This document shows, one piece after another, positions 1-8,123 of a stretch of 33,028 bases of DNA. Below the pieces are notes generated by a model. That model saw only the letters and a program-made list of their open reading frames with translations, ran no database searches and was not told the DNA's origin. The stretch is from Bacteroidota bacterium (GTDB lineage Bacteria; Bacteroidota; Bacteroidia; Flavobacteriales; Crocinitomicaceae). The stretch spans positions 1 through 33,028 of the forward strand of contig JAKQEZ010000542.1 in the NCBI GenBank assembly GCA_029558435.1, given 5' to 3'. The translations under genes and the position numbers were made by a program. Within the stretch, counting starts at the first letter, position 1. Each line of letters opens with the position of its first letter.

Positions 1-551
1 TTTCTCGCTATGAATCGTTGTATTTCGACTCACCAGATTTTGAATTATACAATCTTCATCATCGTGGCAAAACAAATCGTTATAAATTCAGAGTTAGAAA
101 GTATGTAGAGTCAGATCTTTCTTTTTTTGAAATTAAATTTAAAAATAATAAGGGAAGAACTAAAAAAACACGAATTAAAGCAGACACCATTGATCCTCAC
201 TTTTTAGAAAGTAGTTCCAATTGGAAAATAGCAGATTTAGAGGAAAAAATTTGGGTTAATTACTCTCGAATTACACTCGTGAATCTTCAATTAGCAGAAC
301 GTGTTACAATAGATTTAAACCTTGAATTTATTCATGAAGGAAAAAGAGTTTCCTTAGAAAATTATGTTATCGTAGAAGTAAAACAAGGTAAAAACTCACA
401 ATCTCCATTTACTCAGCTAATGCATGAAAACCATGTGCGAGAAGGTTCGGTAAGTAAATATTGTTTGGGCATTATGCATTTATATCCAAATGTTAGATCG
501 AATAACTTCAAACACTTTAAAAATAAACTAAAAAAAATATTAATCTCTTAA
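1..551 (+). CDS. VTC-domain polyphosphate polymerase, 5'-truncated by window edge
   Basis: The frame is open from base 3 to the window edge, so the N-terminus lies outside; the first in-window TTG is not the start. About 182 residues are visible. The start reads YESLYFDSPDFELY, typical of the VTC catalytic domain, a triphosphate-tunnel-metalloenzyme fold that makes polyphosphate from ATP. Successive beta strands carry the expected alternating charged residues: RYKFRVRKY, FEIKFK, KTRIKAD and, near the end, IVEVKQGK, whose Glu and Lys would bind metal and phosphate. It is the first visible gene of an operon with the DUF4956 membrane gene 10 bases downstream, a common pairing in bacteria that suggests the polymerase works at the inner membrane. 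Family call is firm; polymerase activity is inferred from family. Confidence 0.85.
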   Translation, partial: SRYESLYFDSPDFELYNLHHRGKTNRYKFRVRKYVESDLSFFEIKFKNNKGRTKKTRIKADTIDPHFLESSSNWKIADLEEKIWVNYSRITLVNLQLAERVTIDLNLEFIHEGKRVSLENYVIVEVKQGKNSQSPFTQLMHENHVREGSVSKYCLGIMHLYPNVRSNNFKHFKNKLKKILIS

Positions 552-561
552 ATCAAACTAA

Positions 562-1143
562 ATGAACTCATTACTTTTAGACAGTAAAGCAATTGAATTT
601 ATAATTCGTTTTTGCATCGATATTTTCTCAATATTTGTGTTAATTCGTATCGTCTATTTCTCCAAAAATCGTAAAAGTGAATTTTTCTTTACGTTTATAA
701 CCTTCAATATTCTCATATTTCTAATTGCCTCTATTTTGAACAAAGTAGATATGAATATGGGAGCTGCCTTTGGATTATTCGCTGTTTTCTCCATGTTGAG
801 ATACCGCACAGAAGGTTTGTCAATGAAAGATATGACTTATCTTTTCTTGGTTATTGGAATGGGGTTGATAACAGCCGTACTAGTTGGTGAATGGTGGGTA
901 ATACTTTCATTAAATCTTGTACTAATAGGCATCACTTATATATTAGAAAGCAATATTTTTATTCGTAAAGAACTTTCGCAAGCAATTCAATATGAAAATA
1001 TTGAACTTATACATCCTAGTAGAAGAGCTGAGTTGATTGCTGATTTAGAAGAACGCACTGGTTTTACAATTAATCATGTAACTATTTCTGAAATCAACTT
1101 TTTGAGAGATACAGCGATGGTAACAGTTTATTATTATGAATAA
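562..1143 (+). CDS. DUF4956 family inner-membrane protein
   Basis: A 193-aa protein with about five hydrophobic segments (roughly residues 10-32, 40-60, 67-80, 90-107 and 112-128) and a soluble C-terminal tail of about 65 residues. The segment FSMLRYRTEGLSMKDMTYLF (about 78-97) is the hallmark of DUF4956, in which an LRYRTE-like stretch sits between membrane helices. Genes of this family usually lie beside VTC-domain polyphosphate polymerases, as here, so it is probably the membrane partner of the upstream enzyme (inference). Its last 8 bases overlap the next gene, indicating translational coupling. Its biochemical role is not known to me. Confidence 0.85.
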   Translation: MNSLLLDSKAIEFIIRFCIDIFSIFVLIRIVYFSKNRKSEFFFTFITFNILIFLIASILNKVDMNMGAAFGLFAVFSMLRYRTEGLSMKDMTYLFLVIGMGLITAVLVGEWWVILSLNLVLIGITYILESNIFIRKELSQAIQYENIELIHPSRRAELIADLEERTGFTINHVTISEINFLRDTAMVTVYYYE

Positions 1144-1786
1144 GTTAATTCAACTTTTTATCCTATTATTACCTTTTGGTACAATTGCGCAGTGGAACGA
1201 CTTTGGAATAAGAAATCGTATTACTGTTGAAAAACGAATTTCTCCACGATGGTTAGTTTCACTATCTGAAACATTTACGTTTAATGAAAATGTTACGCAT
1301 TTAAGTAAGCACTACACGCATCTTACTGCCAGATATAATGTAACAAATTTCTTTTCTATAAGTGCTATCTATCGATTTGAACAAAAATTTAATTATGATG
1401 AAACGATAGATTTAAGGCATAAATTTCAAACAGATTTCAATTTTAAGTTTAAATTAAAAAACTTGGGTATCGATTTTCAAGAGCGTTTGCAATTGAGATA
1501 CAAAAACATTAATCGTGAAGAAAATTGGAATATTCCTCAATTTTATTTTCGTCCAAGTGTTACCCTCGATTATGATTTACACTTAAAAGTAAGTCCGTTT
1601 ATTTCGGCAGAACTATTTATCAATCAGCAAGGATATGTTGATAATCTTCGTTTTCAAGCTGGATTGGATTATGAATTTGATAAACATCACTCTCTAAAGT
1701 TGTATTACATGATTAATAAAGAAGTGCAAGTTAAAAATCCATTAACATTTTATGTTTTGGGCACAACCTATAAATATAAATTTTAG
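1136..1786 (+). CDS. DUF2490 family outer-membrane beta-barrel protein
   Basis: A 216-aa protein with a clear signal peptide (about residues 1-18, ending FGTIAQ) followed by alternating amphipathic strands rich in aromatic residues and ending in phenylalanine (KYKF), as expected of an outer-membrane barrel. The start WNDFGIRNRI and pattern match the DUF2490 family of Bacteroidota. The ATG lies inside the end of the DUF4956 gene (8-base overlap), so the three genes form one transcription unit. A role at the outer membrane linked to polyphosphate is suggested only by the neighbours. Confidence 0.8.
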   Translation: MNKLIQLFILLLPFGTIAQWNDFGIRNRITVEKRISPRWLVSLSETFTFNENVTHLSKHYTHLTARYNVTNFFSISAIYRFEQKFNYDETIDLRHKFQTDFNFKFKLKNLGIDFQERLQLRYKNINREENWNIPQFYFRPSVTLDYDLHLKVSPFISAELFINQQGYVDNLRFQAGLDYEFDKHHSLKLYYMINKEVQVKNPLTFYVLGTTYKYKF

Positions 1787-1888
1787 AAAAGTAAACAAAA
1801 TATAAGCTAAAGATAGAATCAAAAATAAACAATGATTTTTTCTAGATGGAAGAAAGTAGTGCTATCTTTACCAAAAACACCTACAATT

Positions 1889-1919
1889 TAATTCTTAGAA
1901 TTATAGAAGTTAATTCTAA
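1889..1919. repeat. Overlapping inverted repeats built on TAATTCT
   Basis: Three copies of one heptamer alternate in orientation: TAATTCT (1889-1895), AGAATTA (1897-1903) and TAATTCT (1911-1917). The outer pair extends to a perfect 9-bp inverted repeat, TTAGAATTA (1895-1903) with TAATTCTAA (1911-1919), around a 7-base loop. It lies about 100 bases before the TonB-like gene in an otherwise featureless 230-bp gap. It may be an operator, but AT-rich DNA produces such repeats by chance. Confidence 0.35.
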
Positions 1920-2016
1920 TTATGTACTTTTTTAGTGTTGATGTTAAATATCAAGTTGTTGAATTTATTAAACCGAAAAGTTCTCTTGTAGGTTTTGTTT
2001 AAATAATTAAATGTAA

Positions 2017-4719
2017 ATGCGAAATAACATATTCAATACGGTATTACTATTTTTCATTTCTTTTATTGGTTTTTCTCAAATGAATATCAATGGAGCAATT
2101 GTAGATACTAATATTGTTTTGCCTGTTTATGGAGCAAAAGCATATTTAATTAGAGTAAGCGATTCTGTAATTGTTTCCTATCAAAATACTAAAGAAGATG
2201 GGGTGTTTCATTTTGATGTTCCCATAGATAATTATCAACTTTTTCTTTCGCATCCTAAATATAATGATAAACAATTTCTATTGGTTGGAACATCCGAAAA
2301 ACGCGATTTTAATTTAGGAGAAATCAATTTGCCCGATAAAAGCATGCAATTGGAAGGAGTAACCATAGTTGCCTACAAAGATCCTGTTTACTATAATGGA
2401 GATACGTTGGTTTTTATTGCCGACTCATTTGCAACTAAGGATAATGCTGTTGTTGAAGATTTATTAAAAAAACTACCTGGAGTCACGGTTAACGATGATG
2501 GAAGTATCACTTCTAATGGTCGGACAGTTGATAAAGTGTACGTTGATGGCGATGAGTTTTTTGGTTCAGACCCCACTACTGCAACAAAAAATTTAGCTGC
2601 AAAAAGTATTGATAGAGTACAGGTATATGAAGTTGACCCTGAAGATGGTTCTGTTTCGGATGATAAAATACAAGTGTTGGATTTACGTTTGAAAGAGGAT
2701 GCCAAAAAAGGATGGTTTGGAAAAGTTAATGCCGCCACAGATTTTTATCAATTTGGAGAAGGGCAGTTACTTTTTAATCGATTTAATAACAAACAAAAGA
2801 TTTTTGCATTTGGAATTGGTTCTAACACCTTAAATTCTGCTATTAGTTCTAAAGATGCTCAAGCAACAGGTGTTAGTGGTAGTGTTGCTCGAAACACAAA
2901 TAATAGCGGTTATCCAACTACTTTTAAAGCAGGTGTTTTATTTAGTGATCAAGTTTCAGAAAAATTGAAATTTAGCGGAGATTACTCGTTTTCAGATTCA
3001 CGAGTTAAAAAAGAAAACGAAAGTGCAACACAGTATTTATTAAGCGATACAACGTATTATTCTCAATTACAATCGAACCAAAACAATCACAGTCAAAATC
3101 ACAATTTATCGTTGGATTTTAACATTAAACTCGATTCAACTTCTGGTTTGACCATAAAGCCTGATTTTTCCATAAACTTCAGCAATAATTCGAATGATAA
3201 AATAACCAATTATTTAAACGAAGAAAGTGATTCTGTACGTCGTGCATTGAATAATTCTATCTCAAAATCAAGTGGTTATAGCATAAGTAATATGCTTTCT
3301 TACCGAAAAGATTTTAAAAAGAAAGGTCGCCATTTAAACCTTCGCGATAACATTTCATACGCACAAACTAATGAAAAAAGCAACTTGGATTACTACGATT
3401 TATTTTTTGCAAACGACTCTACAGCTAATGAAATTCAACAACAGAAAGACAATAAAACAATAATTTTTGCAAATACATTGAGTGCGAGTTATTCAGAACC
3501 TCTTTCTACCCAATGGAAGTTGATTTTTGATTACGAATTATACAACAATAACAACGCAAAAAATCAATATTCGTATAATTACGATGGTGTTGATTATACT
3601 CTGGTAGATTCATCAACAACGAGTGTGTTTCGAACAAACAAACTGCAAAATAAGTTAGGAGTTTCTGCTAATTTTAGAGATAAGAAGAACAACCTGTCGT
3701 TTGGTGTTCATGGAAGAAACTTATTGGTGGATAATAGAAATTTATTCAACCAGCAAGCAATACATCAAAATTTTACAACAGCTCTTCCTTATTTGCGCTA
3801 CCGATTAAAAATTTCGCAAAACTCCAATTTTAGCGCAAGGATTAATACGAATTCATCGTTGCCTACTATCGACATGGTTTCACCTGTCACAGACAATACA
3901 AATCCCAATAGTATTTTGGTGGGGAATGAAAACTTGAAACCTAATTACGATTTTAGCACAAACATTTCATACATGCTTTATAAACCGATTTCATCTATTT
4001 CTTTTTCGGTAGGCATCGGTGCATCCTATACGTTTAATGATTTTGCAAAATCGGTAGACTATGACAGTCTTGGAAGAAGTGTTGCTCATTATGAAAATAT
4101 CAATACGTTCAATAATTGGTCAGCAAATACGCAATTATCAATTCCATTATTTAAAAAAATAGTGACAATTAATCCACGATTTACTTATACCAATTCTCAA
4201 CAAAATAATATTGTAGAAAATACTTTAAACAAAACAATTACAAACAATTTTATGCCAGAACTGCGCTTGATTGTTTTTACTAATTTTTTAGAGTTTAATA
4301 CCTCACTAAGTCTTACGCAACAATTGGGGAAAAATTCAAATGATGCAAGTTTGAATATCAACAACTCGATATGGAATTTTAAAAATAATTTGAAAGTAAA
4401 TTTACCTTGGAAATTGGATGTGGAACTAGTTGGGAATTATTATAATTATCAAAACCTTTCTCAAACCTATAGTTCAAAATTTTTCATTTTAAATGCTTCG
4501 ATTACTAAACGAATTGGGAAATATGACCAATGGTCAATTGGCGTTGAAGGATACGATTTGCTCAATAATAATACGCAAGTTGAACGCACCATTACCTTAA
4601 ACACAATTGTTGATTCTAGAACTAATATTATTGCACGATATTTCTTGTTTAGAGTAACCTATACATTTAATAGCACTTTGCAATCAAAACAGAAACAAAA
4701 AGATGAAAGCTTTAAATAG
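2017..4719 (+). CDS. TonB-dependent receptor-like outer-membrane barrel protein
   Basis: A 900-aa exported protein. A signal peptide covers about residues 1-20 (ends IGFSQ). Residues about 22-110 look like the carboxypeptidase-regulatory-like beta-sandwich common at the N-terminus of Bacteroidota SusC/TonB-like receptors. Residues about 110-225 look like a plug domain (LKKLPGVTVNDDGSI, VYVDGDEFFG), and the rest is a long series of aromatic, Asn/Ser-rich barrel strands. No clear TonB box was recognised. Its end overlaps the start of the GLPGLI gene by 17 bases; such barrels and GLPGLI proteins are often adjacent in this phylum. The substrate cannot be told from sequence. It may be of the outer-membrane-barrel subfamily that is not proven to import anything. 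Confidence 0.85.
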   Translation: MRNNIFNTVLLFFISFIGFSQMNINGAIVDTNIVLPVYGAKAYLIRVSDSVIVSYQNTKEDGVFHFDVPIDNYQLFLSHPKYNDKQFLLVGTSEKRDFNLGEINLPDKSMQLEGVTIVAYKDPVYYNGDTLVFIADSFATKDNAVVEDLLKKLPGVTVNDDGSITSNGRTVDKVYVDGDEFFGSDPTTATKNLAAKSIDRVQVYEVDPEDGSVSDDKIQVLDLRLKEDAKKGWFGKVNAATDFYQFGEGQLLFNRFNNKQKIFAFGIGSNTLNSAISSKDAQATGVSGSVARNTNNSGYPTTFKAGVLFSDQVSEKLKFSGDYSFSDSRVKKENESATQYLLSDTTYYSQLQSNQNNHSQNHNLSLDFNIKLDSTSGLTIKPDFSINFSNNSNDKITNYLNEESDSVRRALNNSISKSSGYSISNMLSYRKDFKKKGRHLNLRDNISYAQTNEKSNLDYYDLFFANDSTANEIQQQKDNKTIIFANTLSASYSEPLSTQWKLIFDYELYNNNNAKNQYSYNYDGVDYTLVDSSTTSVFRTNKLQNKLGVSANFRDKKNNLSFGVHGRNLLVDNRNLFNQQAIHQNFTTALPYLRYRLKISQNSNFSARINTNSSLPTIDMVSPVTDNTNPNSILVGNENLKPNYDFSTNISYMLYKPISSISFSVGIGASYTFNDFAKSVDYDSLGRSVAHYENINTFNNWSANTQLSIPLFKKIVTINPRFTYTNSQQNNIVENTLNKTITNNFMPELRLIVFTNFLEFNTSLSLTQQLGKNSNDASLNINNSIWNFKNNLKVNLPWKLDVELVGNYYNYQNLSQTYSSKFFILNASITKRIGKYDQWSIGVEGYDLLNNNTQVERTITLNTIVDSRTNIIARYFLFRVTYTFNSTLQSKQKQKDESFK

Positions 4720-5467
4720 TTGGTTCGTTGTTTTAGGAGTATTATTCCAGTTCAATTCGTTTAAATTCGGACAAATTCGTTATGGAACAATCCACTATGA
4801 TGTGAAAATTAATTTAAGCAAACGTTTTTCGCAAAACAGCAATGCAGGTCCTGGTGGAGGAAGAGGAGGTTTCGCTGGTGGTGACAAAAAAAATGAAAGC
4901 AACAACTATTTGAACGAAAAAGCAACGCTTTATTTCAACGATTCGACAAGTGTTTTTTTAATTCAACCTTTTGATGATGTTAAAGATGAAAATAAAACTT
5001 TTTTAACAACAACAAAAATGGATTTTAGCAATCAAACCATTTCAACGTCCATTAATATTTTGGGAAGTCAATTTTATGTTCGTGATACGATTCCTCAACG
5101 CGTATGGAAATTTACTGGTAAAAATAGAGATATAGCAGGTGTTAAATGTAAACAAGCAACAACCAAACTAGCTGATGGCACTAAAATATATGCCTGGTTT
5201 GATACATCGGTGCTTCCTGCTGTTGGTCCAGAAAGTTATACAAATCTTCCTGGAGCTATACTTGGATTGGCTTATGAAGATGGTTCAATTACCTATTTTG
5301 CATCAACAATTTCAACCTCTTTTCCAGAAGAAATTGCCACAGCATTTCCCAATCTGAATCCTAGAAAAGTCTATTCAAGAGAGGATTTTATAAAAGAATT
5401 TTCTTCGAAATACGATAAAAATGATCGCTTGTATCAGTTAATCCAGGATTTAATTCATTTTTTCTGA
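4703..5467 (+). CDS. GLPGLI family exported protein
   Basis: A 254-aa protein with an N-terminal hydrophobic export signal (about residues 1-24). The family-naming motif is present in variant form as NLPGAILGLAYEDGS near residues 182-196, where the canonical text is GLPGLIL. A glycine-rich stretch, AGPGGGRGGFAGG (about 49-61), is probably a flexible linker. It overlaps the barrel gene by 17 bases in another frame, so translation is likely coupled. Proteins of this family are of unknown function and commonly accompany TonB-like barrels. The call rests on the motif, the size and the neighbour. Confidence 0.85.
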   Translation: MKALNSWFVVLGVLFQFNSFKFGQIRYGTIHYDVKINLSKRFSQNSNAGPGGGRGGFAGGDKKNESNNYLNEKATLYFNDSTSVFLIQPFDDVKDENKTFLTTTKMDFSNQTISTSINILGSQFYVRDTIPQRVWKFTGKNRDIAGVKCKQATTKLADGTKIYAWFDTSVLPAVGPESYTNLPGAILGLAYEDGSITYFASTISTSFPEEIATAFPNLNPRKVYSREDFIKEFSSKYDKNDRLYQLIQDLIHFF

Positions 5468-5518
5468 TAACATTTTATCTCCTAGATGTAAACCAAACTT
5501 TGTTGGATTTTTTGATTA

Positions 5519-5559
5519 CAAAAAAAGCGGTATTGTCTATCACAGTACCGCTTTTTTTA
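5519..5559. terminator. Bidirectional rho-independent terminator
   Basis: The stem GCGGTA (5527-5532) pairs with TACCGC (5546-5551). It is flanked by an A-run on the left and a T-run on the right, which extend the stem and give a U-tract on both strands. It lies between the convergent ends of the GLPGLI gene (plus) and the M28 peptidase gene (minus), where a two-way terminator is expected. Confidence 0.85.
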
Positions 5560-5574
5560 TGCTTTTAAAAGAAT

Positions 5575-7116
5575 CTAAAACCCTCCTTTTCTCTCAGGTT
5601 GTTTGATTTCTGGCCACGTTTGACGTTCTCCTGTTTTGGGGTCAACAGGCAATAACATGCGCTCACGTGAAGCTTTTTCGTTGTCTTCTGATGCCATGTA
5701 GGCTAAAATTGCAGTGAGAACAACATTGTTTTTCATATCATCAAACACAATTTTGTCATACGTATCCAAATTGGTGTGCCATGTATAGTTGCCATAACTC
5801 CAACTCAATGAATTGAGGTTAAATGAAGGAACTCCAGCTGCAATAAACGAAGCATAATCTGTTCCACCTCTTCCAGGCTCGCCAGGGAAATAAGTATCTA
5901 CTTTTTGAATGGTGTCGGGCACCGCTTTTAACCAACGCGACAAATAGTCGTAGGCATTGATAAATCCAGACCCGTTAATACTTTGAATGCGCCCTGTTCC
6001 ATTGTCTTGATTAAATGCCACTTGGATGTTTTGCACAATTTCTGGATGGTCAACCACAAAAGCACGTGAGCCGTTCAATCCTTGCTCTTCGCTTCCCCAG
6101 TGTCCAACAATAATGGTGCGTTTAGGGTTGGGATACAATTTTTTCAATACACGCATCACTTCCATCATCAATACCGTACCTGTTCCGTTGTCTGTTGCAC
6201 CTGTTCCACCATCCCACGAGTCAAAATGAGCAGACAGCAACACATATTCGTTTGGAAATTCACTGCCTTTTATTTGTGCAATGGTGTTAAATGTTGGCGC
6301 AATTCCCAAATCTTTGGATTCTGCAACTATTTTGATGATAGGTTTATCACCGTGTTCAACCATACGATAAAGCATTGAATAATCCTCCAAATGCATGTCA
6401 ACAGTTGGAACTTTTTTGGTTTTAGCTCCAAAAACTTTTTGTGCACCAAATCCGTTCGACCAATAGGAATCAACAATGGCAACAGCACCATTTTTTTCAA
6501 GCGCTTCTGGCAACGTGCGTTTGGTATAGCCTGTTTTCTTCAAATTGGCTTCCCACGCTTGCTTTTGAGCTTCGCGTTCGGTTTTCATTTTATCAAACGA
6601 TGCTGTAGTTGCCCATTCTTTCCAATCGTGGTCGGGGCGACCAGTAGGTTGCAACATTCCAATCATCACAATTTTACCTTTAACACTTGGCAACCATTTT
6701 TGAAAAGCAATGGAATCTGAAACCGTTGGAATGACAATAACTTCGGCTGTTACACCTTTGGATGATGTGCCCGGACTCCACGCCAATTGGGTGCCCATCA
6801 ATGTTTGAACGCGCGGCGATACCATGTCAATATGCGTAATTCCACGTTCCCACGCTTTCCATTCACCGTATTTTTGATTTTCGGCAGGAATTCCCCAATT
6901 GGTATATTTTGCCACAGCCCAATCGTGTGCTTTTTTCATTTGTGGGGTTCCTACCAAACGCGGACCAATGTCGTCCATTAATTCGTGTGAAAGTTGCTCA
7001 ATTTGTGAGTTTTTATAAACTTCATCCATAATTTTCTGCGCCATTTGTTCGTTCTTCTGAGCAAAGAAAAACAACGGACAAGCAAGCATAATGGAGGTGA
7101 GTATCTGTTTTTTCAT
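5575..7116 (-). CDS. M28 family exported zinc aminopeptidase with PA-type insert
   Basis: A 513-aa metallopeptidase when started at MKKQILTS; the upstream extension to 7182 lacks a signal-peptide character and covers a promoter. A signal peptide covers about residues 1-19. Residues about 120-265 resemble a protease-associated insert. The M28 metal ligands are all visible: H297 and D309 (AHFDSWDGG, TDNGTG), E343-E344 (GSEEQG), D371 (NQDNGTG) and H447 (TWHTNLD). E343 would be the catalytic base. It should act outside the cytoplasm to trim peptides; no T9SS tag is visible at the C-terminus. The nearby POT transporters suggest uptake of the resulting small peptides (inference). Confidence 0.92.
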   Translation of the reverse strand: MKKQILTSIMLACPLFFFAQKNEQMAQKIMDEVYKNSQIEQLSHELMDDIGPRLVGTPQMKKAHDWAVAKYTNWGIPAENQKYGEWKAWERGITHIDMVSPRVQTLMGTQLAWSPGTSSKGVTAEVIVIPTVSDSIAFQKWLPSVKGKIVMIGMLQPTGRPDHDWKEWATTASFDKMKTEREAQKQAWEANLKKTGYTKRTLPEALEKNGAVAIVDSYWSNGFGAQKVFGAKTKKVPTVDMHLEDYSMLYRMVEHGDKPIIKIVAESKDLGIAPTFNTIAQIKGSEFPNEYVLLSAHFDSWDGGTGATDNGTGTVLMMEVMRVLKKLYPNPKRTIIVGHWGSEEQGLNGSRAFVVDHPEIVQNIQVAFNQDNGTGRIQSINGSGFINAYDYLSRWLKAVPDTIQKVDTYFPGEPGRGGTDYASFIAAGVPSFNLNSLSWSYGNYTWHTNLDTYDKIVFDDMKNNVVLTAILAYMASEDNEKASRERMLLPVDPKTGERQTWPEIKQPERKGGF

Positions 7117-7139
7117 GTTTGTAAATTTTATACTTCCAA

Positions 7140-7173
7140 CAAATATAAAAAAAATGGGATACTTTTTTAACAA
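7140..7173 (-). promoter_or_regulatory. Bacteroidota-type promoter for M28 peptidase gene
   Basis: On the minus strand, TATATTTG (7147-7140) matches the -7 consensus TAnnTTTG. TTG (7173-7171) lies 23 bases upstream, within the usual 17-23 range. The predicted transcript would start roughly 15-20 bases before the ATG at 7116, which supports that start. Confidence 0.6.
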
Positions 7174-7205
7174 AGCTCCCATTTCGAAATAAGGTTATAG
7201 AGTTA

Positions 7206-7961
7206 TTATTCGATAACGATTTTTTGAGTAGCTACTAATTTCTCAGCAGCGTAAATGTTCAACAAATAAACACCCGATTTCACGTCGCTTACGTTTAATT
7301 GGTTCAATGCTGTTGCTTCAAATTGTTTGATGACTTTGCCTGCCAAGTCGGTAATAATTGCAGTTGTTGCAGTTGTGTTTTTTGCTTGAATGCTGATTAC
7401 ATCTTTTGCAGGATTTGGGAAAATAGAAAACTGATTGTCTTCTACTGTTGCAACACTAGCTTCTGAAATTTGTCCGGCTTTAATCGTTGCATTTGCAGTT
7501 GCGTTATAAGCATAATCTTTGTAAATGAAATCAGTTCCATTCCACATTACACGAATCCATCCGTAGTGAATAGATGTGCCATAAGCAATTTTCACCCCAA
7601 TGTAGCTATCAACATTTAATGGGAAAATTGTACCAGCACCCCAAGCATCCATAGAAGCATCACCGTAGCCAATAAAATTACCACTTGCACCAATAACTGT
7701 GTTAACGGTTAAGGGTTTCACTTCATCCCATCCAGCAGCAGCCGTTCCGTCCATCCACATGTTGGTTCCAGCTGCATTTGTTGCAGAATAGTCAAACATG
7801 CTTCCATCTGTCGAAAATTCAGCGGTTCCGTCATTGTTAAAGTCGAAATCACCATTTGTTGGCAAACCATCTGGAGTGATGTCTCTGTAAACAATTTGTG
7901 CGTTTGCATTAAACACAGCCACTGTTAAAGCAGCAAAAAGGAGAGTTTTTACATTTTTCAT
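7206..7961 (-). CDS. Small secreted protein with type IX secretion (T9SS type A) sorting domain
   Basis: A 251-aa protein with a signal peptide (about residues 1-21, ending NANAQ). An approximately 145-residue middle region contains a Ca-site-like DFNNDGTAEF and a YIGVKI...HYGWIRV pattern seen in secreted Bacteroidota proteins. A C-terminal domain of about 75 residues begins SIFPNPAKD and ends in KIVIE. The FPNPAKD start, the central LAGKVI and the SGVYLLNI strand are the type A T9SS sorting-domain signature, so the protein is probably sent across the outer membrane and anchored or released. The function of the middle region is unknown. The signal is clear even though no T9SS machinery gene is in the window. 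Confidence 0.85.
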   Translation of the reverse strand: MKNVKTLLFAALTVAVFNANAQIVYRDITPDGLPTNGDFDFNNDGTAEFSTDGSMFDYSATNAAGTNMWMDGTAAAGWDEVKPLTVNTVIGASGNFIGYGDASMDAWGAGTIFPLNVDSYIGVKIAYGTSIHYGWIRVMWNGTDFIYKDYAYNATANATIKAGQISEASVATVEDNQFSIFPNPAKDVISIQAKNTTATTAIITDLAGKVIKQFEATALNQLNVSDVKSGVYLLNIYAAEKLVATQKIVIE

Positions 7962-8096
7962 ATTGTTGAATATTTTTAAATTAAGTATCCAAAAGACGAG
8001 GCAAAAACGATTTAGTTGCTTTAAATTTTAAAAAATAATAAGAAATTGTTAAAAATACAACATTTTTAAGGCCATAAGTAAATGAAAATCAAAATG

Positions 8097-8123
8097 AAAA
8101 ATGGTTAATAACAATCCATTTTT
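8097..8123 (-). terminator. Weak hairpin overlapping the PepSY-reductase stop codon
   Basis: AAAAATGG (8097-8104) and CCATTTTT (8116-8123) form a perfect 8-bp inverted repeat around an 11-base loop that includes the stop codon. Read on the minus strand it ends in a T-run. With only two G:C pairs it is a weak candidate terminator. Confidence 0.35.

Noticed and set aside
2391..2738. 115-codon minus-strand ORF within the TonB-like gene
   Set aside because: It is antisense to a well-supported gene and shows no domain or start signal.
6026..6720. Plus-strand ORFs inside the M28 peptidase gene
   Set aside because: They are antisense shadows with unnatural composition, while the M28 frame has every catalytic residue.
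7117..7182. N-terminal extension of the M28 peptidase (22 codons)
   Set aside because: It would place a promoter (7140-7173) inside the gene and bury the signal peptide.
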